DNA of 64,000 nt, taken from Chrysomallon squamiferum. Taxonomy: Eukaryota; Mollusca; Gastropoda; Neomphalida; Peltospiridae. Positions 42,101 to 54,533 of this stretch are shown piece after piece (positions within the stretch are counted from its first letter, which is position 1; every line of letters begins with the position of its first letter). Below the pieces are notes generated by a model, which was not told the origin of the DNA, did no database searches, and worked only from the letters and a program-made list of their open reading frames with translations. Where the stretch lies: assembly GCA_012295275.1 (NCBI GenBank), contig CM022670.1:19252698-19316697 (forward strand), in the 5' to 3' direction. The translations under genes were made by a program, and so were the position numbers.

Positions 42101-44844
42101 AAATACTATAACCTTCCCATAATAAATAGCAATGAAAGGATAAGAAAATGTCTTTATTAGTTCACTAATATACCAATCTAATTTTTAAATAGATCCAAAA
42201 CCATAAATTTTGTAACAGAAATATAAATGATAGAAGGCATAAATTAATACTGTTGAAATGTCATTACAGATAAATCACATTTTAATATATCTATATATAT
42301 CTCAGATAGACTGATAGGTATAACATGATGAAGATACAATTTAATTGTAAAATTAGAAAAACAATATAAATATCAAGATAAAGATTAAATAATGTTGGGC
42401 TTGTTTATTTCACACAACTAAAACTAATATCTACTTAAATATAACTTGTTTTTAATTATAAAAAAAATACTAATAAATATTGGGTTTTTGGGGGTTTAAA
42501 TTAAAATCTCCACTATAGTGCAATTAATCTTTATTCAAATTAAATCCTTTTGGATAAATATTCATTCCACAACAGTTTATTCATAATCAGTTGTGACATT
42601 CCCTGCTATAAAATATGTGAAAGTATGAACAATTCTTTCCATTACAAAATGTTAAGTGTATATTCTTTTCATGACCACATTAACAAAATGTTATTGATTC
42701 TTATATTCTATTTCTTGAATGATCCCATTATGATAGATGTCACATTACAGAATTTGTATTCATTGGCAAAACCTTCCACCATAACACATTAAGGGTAAAT
42801 TTCTTTCATAACTATCACACAAATATTTTTATTCTACCACAATCTCTACCAAAACGATATCCTAAGATATACTCCTTTTGCAGTCACATCACCACAGATG
42901 TCATATTCCCTGCCACAAGACTTATCAACAATGCCCACCACTGCAACATCGAAGGTAAAAACCTGTGAAATTTTCGCCCTGCTATGATCAGTTTGCCTGA
43001 CCTGAAGCTAACCCCCACCTGCCTGTTTCATTGTGTCAGTCTCGTTTCTCAGTGCTAGGACCCATCTGTGGGGACCCACTACATTCACCTGGACACACAC
43101 GCTCAATGAATAAGCCAGTGAGACAGCTGAATGGCGTGTAATATTTTCCATATGATCAAGTATTGAATTTTGTGTGTGCCAAACTATCGAAAACACACAA
43201 CAGCAATTCATGCCTTAGTTGAATAGATAATGATTTCTGTTATCACTATTATGAAGTCAGAAGATTTATTTTAAATATTTTTATTTATTTATATTCTTCA
43301 AGATCATTATTATCAGAGAATTTTTTTTTTTAAATGGCAAGAAAACAATTGTTGCACTTGATTTTTTTTTAACAAGGAAAACAAACATTATTTAAAAAAA
43401 TATATAAATAAGATCATAAAATAAAAAGAAAGATAGATTGCAGATTTAGCATTATCTGTGAAAGGTCAGAAACAGCATGGGTGTAATATCTTTCACTGAA
43501 CTAATCATAACATCGTAACAAATATGCATGCACTACCCAAAGTTATCACATTGTTTAAGACCAATAAAATATTTTCAATTCATTTGCTGCCAACAATGAA
43601 ACAAGAGTGCATAAGACTAGCCTGCCATTTGTTAAATATATATCTAATCAATATGTTAATATGATTTATCATTATTTTGAACATGAGTGAAATTATACTG
43701 AAGGGTTGTATTTGAAGGCAGTATTTGTTACCATTGGTACCATTGTTATGTGTAATCTGCTGCTACTTTTGCTATTGTTTCAAAATAGTAATAACAATAA
43801 TAAGAATAAAAAATAGAAATAAAAATAAAATAAAATGAAATTTCACTAACAATAACAGGTTATTATTAAGATCAGCAAATGAAGACTTATTATATGCAGC
43901 TTTCCAGCTTTACTTTTTTCGACATGAAAACATTTAAAGATTAAAGTAAGTAATGCTTCGGTGATTTCTGGGGTAATCCCTTCAAACCATCAACCCCTAT
44001 ACTAAAATGTATGATATTATATTACTCAACTTTGGAATACAAATGTAATTTCAGTGTACTTTATTTCCAGCAGCTATGATTTTTCTCTCCAGTTTTTGTA
44101 TTTTAAAGCCATCACCTGAAATTTCAGACACTTTATTTTTGAATTTATGTTGTTTCATTGTCACTAAATACTATTACACCTGCCACTCTAGGAAAAGAAT
44201 TGTACATAAAATGTTATTTACCTTCAAATACTTTTCTAGATGTTACAATAAAAACCACATTTGAGAATGCTACAAGTCATCAATAAATAATGAAAGATTA
44301 TAATTTAGAAAAGAATTTTTTCCTTCATTCTGTTAACAAATTTGGAAACTAGAAATGTCAGACATAAAATAACTTGTCCAGGTCAAGATTTATGGATGAT
44401 ATTATACTTTTAGTGAATTATTAGACTGGAACTAAAAATTTATCAGTTGTGTGTATGTGAGGATATGTAGATATATTGCTGACTAAATTTTATACATAAA
44501 CACCTTTCTTTTGAATTAGCTGAAGCATAACTATTTATCTTTTTTATTTATTATTGTTTTTTTAATTTCTGTTTAATTTTGCTTGAACAAATTTGTAAAA
44601 TAATTCTCTGTTCTTAATAACAGCCATTGTAATTTATTCTCAATCATGGAAATATCTTCAACGGATACAAACATGTTGTGAGAACACTCATCTTGATGCC
44701 TACACTATTTGCATTAGCAAGAGTTAGTATATTAGAGAAGTGTAGAAAAGCCTTGTATTCTTTCACCTCACTAATTATATAGTTTTTAAAATTTGCTCGT
44801 TGCAGATTCTTAGCTATGTACAATCTCAGAACTTAGCAGTTTAA

Positions 44845-45060
44845 ATGCCAATGACTTAACCACTATACACAAGTTTTTACCAATGTATGATTGATCATAC
44901 AATCTATTAGTTTAAATGCCACTAAGTTAACCATTTCTGTTCCTTGGGGTGTAACAGCATTTGATCATACTGGCTATCAGTGGAAAGGCCAATGTCTTAA
45001 CACTCACTGCTACATTTGAGGTTCATGGAACATTGTCTTTAATCACTCAACTGCTACATA
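44845..45060 (-). repeat. Tandem repeat of tRNA-sized (~70 bp) units
   Basis: Three diverged units are spaced 70-71 bp apart on the minus strand. Each has a GGTTAAgtcatTGGC-like core followed by a TTTAAACT- or TTTCCACT-like stretch; cores are at plus 44852-44861, 44923-44932 and 44993-45003. A fourth, poorer unit lies near 45030-45060. The core resembles the A-box of a tRNA-type SINE, but B-boxes are eroded. Confidence 0.45.
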
Positions 45061-45141
45061 TCATTTAAATTCAGGTTATTTGGAACATGCACTGCTCTTC
45101 TTTACTGACAGTTTTCTATCATGATAAATTAGAAAAAATAA

Positions 45142-45868
45142 CAGTCTATTGCTTTCAGTGGCAATTTGCATCAGATATTACGACATTTTTCAATTTTGTA
45201 TTTTGTTTCCTTTAATTTGCATAGAGAACTAATCATTTGAAATTCTGTGAAAGCAAATAAAATTCATTAAAAAATTAAGGAAAATTAGTGCAAGATTGCT
45301 CATAAAGGGAAAAAAAAAAAATATGTTTTAAAACACAGGATGACAGGATCAGTCAAAAGAAACTCAAAGAAAATGATATGAGATCAATTATGGGGATGGG
45401 GAAACAATACAGAAATATGATAAGAAAAAATATACTGACAGTTAGGTTGATCAACTATCTTTGATAAGAAATTAAATTAGTGAAAAAATCCAGTTCAGTC
45501 TATTAGGGCTTTCAGTGGCAATTTGCATCAGATATTACGACATTTTTCAATTTTGGTATTTTGTTTCCTTTAATTAAAATGCATAGAGAACTAATAAAAG
45601 GGGAAGCAATTCAGCTGATATGTGATGCACAGTACTGTGAAAGCAAATAAAATTCATCCTGAGAAAACAAAATGATGATTATAAATATTAATGGTTATTA
45701 AGGAAAATTAGCACAAGATATGCTGTTCTTCAAACCTTAGGGAAAAAGAAAAAAAATATGTTTTAAAACACAGGATGACAGGATCAGTCAAAAGAAACTC
45801 AAAGAAAATGATATGAGATCAATTATGGGGATGGGGAAACAATACAGAAATATGATAAGAAAAAATAT
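45142..45868. repeat. Recent tandem segmental duplication
   Basis: Copy 1 (45142-45433) and copy 2 (45496-45868) share long nearly identical blocks, for example from TTTCAGTGGCAATTTGCATC and from ACAGGATGACAGGATCAG to the end. They are separated by a 62-bp spacer. Copy 1 lacks internal segments totalling about 80 bp that copy 2 carries. This is the freshest duplication in the window. Confidence 0.9.
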
Positions 45869-48800
45869 CTGTATAATCTTAAACTTAAAGTTGTTTTCAA
45901 ACATGTTAAGTCTATTTTGAATTTTAGTTTTGTTTTAATGAGCTCTGATATTTGACAACTTGGATACATTATCACCTGACCTAACTGATAAAAATCTATG
46001 TCTGAAAATAGCATTAGCCATTTGCAATATCCTTAACAAAAAGTGATCATAAACTGAATCTGTTTTCATATTAATTATTCTATAAGGTATCATCATCATC
46101 TAGCTTGCACACTACTTGTCCACAAGCATGTGAAAAAACCGTTACATATACTCATGATATCTACCTGTAGAACTACATCACTCACATTAACAGCTTTGTC
46201 TAGTTTTAAACTTTAAAAAAAATATGTTTTCTTTCATGCTTACATTTAATTTTGAAAATATACCAATATTATATATTAAGGCAAACATAATTTTTAAAGA
46301 AATCTTCTCAAGTTTTAAAAATAAATATAAAACATGGCAGAAGACAGATTTTCATCTCTTCTCCTCTTATGGGCTGAGTTTACTTTTGAATGTAGACGTT
46401 TAAAAACAAAGCAAGCAGCCCATTTTCTCACGTTTCACAAACTTCATCGGATCTTCTTCCTGGGCTGTCAATATTTAAACATGGCATGAACAGATTTGTC
46501 AGTTTGTGTGAGTCCACCAGCCAAGTTCACAGGACACTTTAATGTCACTGTAGCATGTTTAAAACATGGCCAACAGTTCCTAACGTGTTTTGTCATTTCC
46601 AAGAAAAACCAAGTCAAATTCTTTATATGACATTGGTTTAAAAACTTTTTTATTTAAATATATAAGACATTACTTACTGAAGAATAAAGTGAAAATGTCA
46701 CTTGTACAAATAATAATAATAAAAGGTACTAGTGATAAATTCTGGAAAAATCTGTGTGGGTTTATTTGTTGATATAAGGTAGTATCCTGGATTAACAACC
46801 AAAAAAATATTTGATGTCTTAATTTTCATTTTCCATTTTTCTATTTTTCTTTTTCAGTTTCTTTCTCACATTGAAAAGTTTATCAACAAATCTTGCTAAT
46901 CTGGATCTGACACTAACATCCAGACACTCAAAAAACAATAATACTAAATCACATTCCACATGGAGCACTGATCAGCAAATTCACAAGTTTTCCAAGAAGA
47001 AGCAAATTAAAACTAATTGCCTTTGGCCTTTTCTCAGGATGTGTTCAATTTCAATGGAACTGCAGCCAGTTTGATAAAGTAAAAGATGTGATAAATGAAT
47101 CTCTATTACAGCATTTAGCAGGTGTGTTCCATAAACCATTCTTGCTATGATACTGCCAACAGAGATCATGATAATTATGTGCTAACCCACTCTCCAGGAG
47201 GGGAGGAGATATTGTCATACACAAGCCTTTAACTGCTCACCTGGTTGCATAACATGGCTGCCTTCAGCTGACCATGTATTATATCCACTGGGTTTTATCC
47301 AAGGTGTTTTTCAACAGTCTGGAATTTTTGGCTTTTGTAATATGTGATAAGCTGTCTGGTTACACAACATTTGCTTTGATCATTTGATGTATCATCTGCC
47401 CACCAGAAAATAACAACCCAATTATTTTCTCTCATTCAATGAAAATCTAAGATTGTGTGAGGAATTTTATTCTTTTTTAAAATAAACCTCAGAGGTACTG
47501 GGATTTTCATTTTGAATGAAAGATAATCCTTGTTAATTATTTTGGTTTAAGAAAAGAAGAAAGATTACCAGACAGAAAGAGATGGGAAAAGACAGAATAA
47601 ATTTAATTTTAAAATTTCGTTTATAAATGTTCATAATACCATAGTTCAAAAATTCATTATCAAAAGGACAACAAATTATTATTATTGTTACTGTTATTAC
47701 TTTTATAAAAAATAAAAAAAAAAAAAAATCTTTAAAATACTATAAATGACCAATAAATCAGCATTGTTTTCAAATTATTTTCATCTCAGAAAATGCAATA
47801 TTACTGTTTCCCAGATATAAGTAATACTAGTTTCTATTGCAATAGCCTGTGTAAGCAGACAGTCTCCAAATTGAAATAATTTTTACATCTTTATGAAGGT
47901 ACAAATTATGAAAAGTAAAACGTTTATTGATGCTACCAAAGACTTGAATGCAAAATACTGAACAGGTGTACTGCAGTGCAGAAATATACAACTTGTAGAG
48001 GACAGCAGGTATTATAAAAGCTTCATAAATTAGGACACCCACATATACAGACAAGATTTATGAAAACTATTTTAGAAGACTGCAAGCACAAGGAAGTAAG
48101 TTAATTTAATAAAATAATAATAACTTGTTACACATTCTGAGATCCCTGCTGATCACTTATTAGTAATGTGTAACCCTTAAGGGATATTTCCACAATCTAA
48201 TTATCACTTTGTCATTTTTTCAAGTAACCTTCAAGGAGAAAAATATGAATTGCTATGCAAGTGGAACAATGTAATTATAAAAACACTGATTAAATATCAT
48301 CATGGTCCAACTGGACAGATACATGTCTTTGTAACAATTCAGTCTTCTACTAAAAACAAATAAATTATTATTATTTTTATTACCAGATATAATGAATGCT
48401 TTAACAACCACCAACAAAATAAATAATGTAGCTATTAGGTGCCAGCATGTTTTTCCAGTTTTGGGTTTTCTGTCCAGGTGAGGATGAATACACACTGCTT
48501 TCATTCCACAAATGTTCTTATCTCTTAGCAGCTGGGTTGTTTTGCAAATATTTCCAGGAAACTGTATGATATGGTCTTTGATAAACCAGTTGTGGGATAC
48601 TGGTTGGACTGAGAAAAATGCCAGTGGAACAATGAGGAGCAGTGATCCTGTGATCTATCATGAGTTATGCCTGCACATTATACATTATGCTGCAGTTTGT
48701 ATTGCTATTTGCATTAGTGACACAGCATAAAATGTTTATTATAAAGTACTGTTGACTAAACTCAGAATAGAGATTAAAATATATGAAATAAATTAAAAAA

Positions 48801-50349
48801 ATTAAAAATTAATAAAAAAAAAAAAAATTAAAAAAAAAAAATGCATCTTTTCATGTGTCAGCATGAGTGTGTCAACATGGTAATTATTGCAAAGTACATC
48901 TCAACATGCTTGCTCCTCTTTCAGAAATAACTACAACATGTAAAATGAATGGATGTATATAAAGGAGATGTGAGGTCTTGTGTAAATAAATCTACAGGTG
49001 TTGTCTGAATTGATAATCAATAAACATGTCTCAACTAGGTGTACAGTACAAAAACATCACCCAGTTTGGAAACAAGGAGCTTAAAATTTAGTAATTAACA
49101 TTTCTTAAATACACTGTTTCAGAAACAGCTGTCAGTCAGAGAAAAGATTGGAAACAGGTGATTTCCACTGGCAGAGGAGAGAACAATCCTTTCTCTGAAT
49201 TCCTTGCTTCTAATGGTGATGCATTTATAAACATTCAAAATTTTAAATATTCTGTATATACACACTTAAATATACGCTTTTTATAAAAAGTGTAAAACAT
49301 TATTTTCATCAAATAAGTTTCTCTAAAGACAGATTTGCATTAAATATACATTAAATACATATATTATAATCAAATTTAATGATATAAATTTAATAATTAT
49401 AATTTTTTATCCTTTGTGGACAAAATAATTTTTTACCAATTTCTGATAAAAGATTTTAAAATAAGCTTAGCATATTGATAATTTTCTTTTATATTACTTT
49501 ACATATTTGCCAACAGCTTTATTTAAAATAAGGCAACTTTAAAGACTATTTTTGTAAAAAAAAAAAAAAATACAATAAAATATAACAATAAAAAAATAAA
49601 AATAAAAATAAAACAATAAGAAATTAAAAAATAAATAAAAAACATAATTAAAATAAAATAAATAAATAAATAATAAAAGGAAGTAATCATCTAATTTTGA
49701 TCTGGTAATACGAATGAGTGAAAATAAATAAATTAATAAAAAGCTAAACATGATCTGAAATAAAATGTATAATATAATATACTATAATATAATATAAAGA
49801 AATCAGCCACTTTCTGATAAATATTTCTTAATTCTTAATGTGAATGTAAGGTGGGAAAAATGGAGTATTGATCAAAATGCACTGACTGTCATTTGTTGAT
49901 GAAATCAATACTCACATCCAAGCCATGACAGTTAAATTATTTTTAAATGTTTACATGCTTACTGGTTTTAGAATATGAGGCAAAATGTAAAACCTGAGAA
50001 TAATCAGTGATCTGTCTTGTGTGCTTATACTTAAATCATTTTCAGTTTTATAGTAGTAGTGATAGTAGTAGTAGCAGTAGTATTAATAATAAAAAAAAAT
50101 AATAATAATAATAATAATATTTATATATAAACCTCTCCCAAATTTATTAGTGAAAAAATATATAAAAATTCAATCTTAATTTAAATTGTTTTCAGTTTAT
50201 TTTATTTTTTTAGCTTTTTTCTTTTAAATATTTTCTTTGATTATTTTATTTTCTTTTTCCCCCCCCCGAGTTCATTTAGTTAAAGTTTTTATATGATCTT
50301 TATTTTGTAAAATATGATTTTCTTATGTTTACCGTTATTTTATATAAAA

Positions 50350-50373
50350 ATATATATATATATATATATATAT
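50350..50373. repeat. (TA)n microsatellite
   Basis: About twelve TA dimers. Confidence 0.9.
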
Positions 50374-50989
50374 GTATAATCTTTAAATTAGGTTTTACAT
50401 TTTTTATATCTTTTAATATTACACTGATTTCTTCATATTAAATTATTTTTAATTCCACAAGGATTTATTATTGACTGAAGGCTAAGAACATTAAAAAACA
50501 AATAAATTAAAATAAAAAATAAAAACCTTTTATAATGGATGTCTTTTGATTATTAATGCTGTACATTTCATTTAACTTTACTTTTATTATCAATGACAAG
50601 AAAAATAATTCAATCTTTTTATTATATTTTAATTTAAATTATAATTTTTAAAATTTAGAAAGGATGTTTTAAATAAAAGTATCATTAAAAAGAAGACTTA
50701 TGAAGTTTTAAATATTAAGAAAAATATTTTAAAGTAATGATAAAAAATATATTTCAAAAATAAGAAATAGAAATAACAAACTAATATATAATTGAAAGCG
50801 TAACTTTTTTGCATGCTGTTAACTGTGGTTATGTCACAAGACATAAAAACTTAATTCATATCAGATTTTACAAAATACTTTACATAAAAGTTATCTAATA
50901 AACAAAATTAATATTATGACCACAATCATGATTGCACAGGAAAAGAATTCTTCTGATTTTTCTTGTTTGCAGTATAGACAATGGCATTA

Positions 50990-51760
50990 TCAACTTACTG
51001 CACATTCTTACTATTTCATTAGATACATATTAATACATTAAATACATATTAATTTTGTTGCACAATATTAATATATCGCATTTATCACAAAAAATATTTT
51101 GTTTCATTTTCATGCAGTTTTCTATAAACTCTAGTCCTATCATATTTTAGTATATTTGCTTTACTCTATTACAGATATTAATTACTATGTATTTATCAGT
51201 TTTATTATGTAATATAGTAATATATCATTTATACCGAGGCTGAAAAATTATTTAATTTCATTTTAATTGTACCATCTCCTTCATAATATCAATTATTTAT
51301 TATTATATATTAAATATACATTCATTTTATTACACAAAAAGTTATTTAATTTCATTTTGGCACTATCAAATGTTAATACATTTCTTTTAATCTGTTATAG
51401 ATATTAATTATTATATATATTAAATTACTTTTGTCATGTAACTGTAATACATCATTTATACAGTTTGAATAATACAAATTTGTTTATTAACCCTGATATT
51501 ATAAATTTTAGTACATTTATTATATTCCACAGTGATCGTTCATTATTATTACATTAAGTGTATGTAAATGGCAGGTATTAAGGTAATATATAACTTTCTG
51601 TTCTAAAAAATACTCAGATGTTCTGAATTACCAGACTTTTTTTAAATGTAATTCAGTATCAACTTTTATTTTGTTCATTGCTTGGATATTAATTATTATT
51701 TGATATATTAGATTTATTTGGGGTTTTTAAACTTTCTGCAACTGCAGTAATACATTACTT
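50990..51760. repeat. Diverged AT-rich tandem repeat, about six units
   Basis: Units carry a GATATTAATTATTAT-like landmark at 51022, 51174, 51286, 51400, 51534 and 51685, giving periods of 112-152 bp. TTTAATTTCATTTT and ATCATTTATAC recur between landmarks. The copies are strongly diverged, with indels. Confidence 0.5.
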
Positions 51761-52261
51761 ATTTCGGTTATAAAAAAAAAAATACTGTAAATATCATTTA
51801 TCTGAGACATATAAGAATTTATTTTATTCTGCCATTAAATATAAAAACATTTTGCGATTTATTTTTTCTTTCCAAAAAATCACTGGACATGCATGAATGC
51901 TCCATGTTCTTTGTCTGGACCAAATCAATATATTTACTGTAAGTGCAACCTACAAGTATTTCCTGGCCTACTACAGTAATTAGACAGGACTTGTTAAACC
52001 TGGTCAATAGAAATAACAATGGTGGCAGTGGCCATAATGATGCACTATGAAAGACTCTTGTTGACTGGTCTGCTGTCAGACAACTTCTGGCTAGTCATTG
52101 TTTCCTTTCCATCACATCAACAAAGATAACTTGTTTATTTATAAAACAAGAAATGAAATTAGAATTTAGGTTATCCTACCAGGTTAACAACAGTGATGTG
52201 TTCATGCCTGTTTATCAAAAGTATCTGGGTGGATATATTAAGACAGTTTAATTAGAAGTAT

Positions 52262-52470
52262 ACAGATAGATATATATTCAGTTTCAGAATATTTCAGTGT
52301 CATTTTACTGATGTTATTTTAAAACTCATCATGTCTGCATAATTAAACTTCATTGGTATGTCCATTCACTTAAGAGATATTATTATAAATACAGATATAT
52401 TTTCAGTTTTAGAATATTTCAATATGACGTTATTTTAAAACAATCAACATAATTACACTTAATCATTCAT
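52262..52470. repeat. Tandem duplication, ~129-bp period
   Basis: Two copies start ACAGATA at 52262 and 52391. They share TTCAGTTTcAGAATATTTCA, GTTATTTTAAAAC and CATAATTAaACTT in order. Confidence 0.65.
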
Positions 52471-53018
52471 TGAAGATAGTTTTAATATAATATTTTTCAA
52501 ATAGGTACTTTCTTTAAATTTAAAACTTAATATTAAATTGATTATCATCTTGTTATTTTAAATTTTAATATGATAATAATTTACTGACCAAGTGAACTTT
52601 TTTTTTATTATTATAAGCAAACCAGTAAATTCTATTTATCTTTGACTGTTAATAAATTTATTTTAAATTTAAAGTATTTTTATTTTTTTAAATAATTTTT
52701 AAAAGTCCATAACTAAAGTAGACGAAGTATCAATAAAATTAATTACACTTTATGATAAGCAATGTAGGCCAATGATGTAAACATAAAAGTGGAATTTATT
52801 AATTGGTCAATTAAACATTTGTTGCTCATCACAGCCCCAGTGGACCATAGCATACCTCACAATAAGCTTTATAAATAACTTCACTTCACAGCATATGAAA
52901 TGCCTCCAGGCATAGGTTAATTTAAATAGTTGACCTGAATTAGACAGTAAACCAATGATCAAAGGCAGAGTACAGTGAAACTAATTAGATAGAGATATAT
53001 TTTAATTTATATATATAC

Positions 53019-53028
<10 letters not shown>

Positions 53029-53050
<22 letters not shown>

Positions 53051-53053
53051 TAT
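53029..53053. repeat. (TA)n microsatellite
   Basis: About twelve TA dimers after an A8 run. Confidence 0.9.
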
Positions 53054-54525
53054 TTACAAATACTGGACAGATGAAATTAAACTGAATAAAGTCTTCAAAA
53101 TGAAGTAAGAAACTTAATTAATAAATTAGAACACACACATATGAACACATGGTCATCAATACATATACAGTTAAGCTGACGTGTTTGAAAAATTCATATA
53201 TATATTTTCAAACACATCTTCACACTAACAAATAGAAATTTCAACACACACACACACACAGACTCACAATCTTATATTGATAAACATAGTGACACATACA
53301 AAATATTTTATAACTGTTTCATGTTTTCTGGATGTTGTTTTTTTAGCTCATCACACATACATATTCATATCTGGTTAGTGAAGTGAGTTATATACAGTCA
53401 AGTATAGAATGAAATATAGAAAGGTTTCTTAGTTCATCAGTATTCACAACCAAACATCTCAACTTCTGTCAACACACTGCTAGACATAGGTTTCTAATCC
53501 TCAGGTAATTTCCTTTGCTCAGTGCAGAACAGGGCCAGGTTACAGAAAAAAACAATCAATTTGTTTGAGATAGTCACTGTCAATGAGGTTTTGAAAGTGT
53601 ATATTACTATGTTATTGTGTATCAATAATTATGTCTGTAGTTATGGAGCCACTTTAATATGTGGTCTATATAAACAGGTTACTGTTGCATTGATGAGGTG
53701 TATTTTTTGGCAATAATGAATTTAATATAATATAATATTTTGTGCTTACATTGTATATGTGCACTTAGGTGTGTATGTATGAGTGTGTGTGCAGGTTTGT
53801 TTGCATGTATCTCTCTTTGTGTATTTACATGTATAAAAAAAAACACCTGATGAACAGAATATAAATTATTCAAATTTAAAAATAGTGCTAACATTCACAT
53901 TTTTTTTACATAAAAAATTAAATAAAAGAGCAAAACAAGAAGCAATAAAACCCCTATGAAATCAAATAAATCAGCCATGCCAGAAGCAAATAAAAACACT
54001 TTTAGAAAAATAAAGACTTTACAATTTATTTTTTTCACAATGATCATTAATACTGATTAATGTTTTAACACTTAAAAAGACCACAACCCTGTTGAGTTCA
54101 ATATTTAATTGTCACACAAAACAATGACCAAGTGAAAATACATGTATTGTGTCTAAATCTGACTCATTGATACATCTACTTTACTAAGATTGTATCACAG
54201 CTTTATGAAAGGGGATAGAGCTTTCAGAAATTTTTTTTTAATAAAAGAAGAAAAATGTTCTTAAAAAAATGAAAAAGAGAATTAAAAAGAATCCAGGTTA
54301 TCTATTGGTGTGTATTACAGAAAATAAATTTTGTTAAAAAATAAATAATATTAAAAACTTTCCAATTATGCTGTAAAGTGATTATTTATGGATTTAAATA
54401 TTTCTGACTGATAAAGAAAAATGAAAACATATTTAAAAATGTTTTCCTCCTACATTAAAATATAAGGATTATGGTTCCAAAATTTTAAACATAACATATG
54501 AAGTTAATATCTAAAATTAAATACA

Positions 54526-54533
54526 ACTTACTT
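54526..54533 (-). other. Splice donor ending the giant Dachsous exon
   Basis: The minus strand reads CAA|GTAAGT, with the exon ending at 54532 and GT at 54531-54530. The last codon, Gln, is complete, so the intron is phase 0. Without splicing, translation would add four residues (VSCI) and stop at 54519-54517. The cadherin fold is cut mid-repeat at this point, which supports a genuine exon end. Confidence 0.85.

Larger units (their letters stand above)
1..54531 (-). other. Inferred long intron of Dachsous (left boundary outside window)
   Basis: I find no cadherin-like, splice-flanked or otherwise recognisable coding segment on either strand in these 54.5 kb. Open frames here are short, low in complexity or overlap microsatellites; the longest, 125 codons at 22227-22604 minus, resembles nothing I know. 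The Dachsous exon stops half-way through EC16, so the intron must extend leftward from 54531, and the simplest reading is that it fills the rest of the window. An unrelated nested gene, a non-coding RNA or a very short missed exon cannot be excluded. Most of the stretch is A/T-rich sequence with simple repeats; the separately listed repeats and less AT-rich islands are the only structure I can support. Confidence 0.6.

Noticed and set aside
47170-47420. Less AT-rich stretch considered as a missed exon
   Set aside because: No open frame with acceptor and donor, and no cadherin motif.
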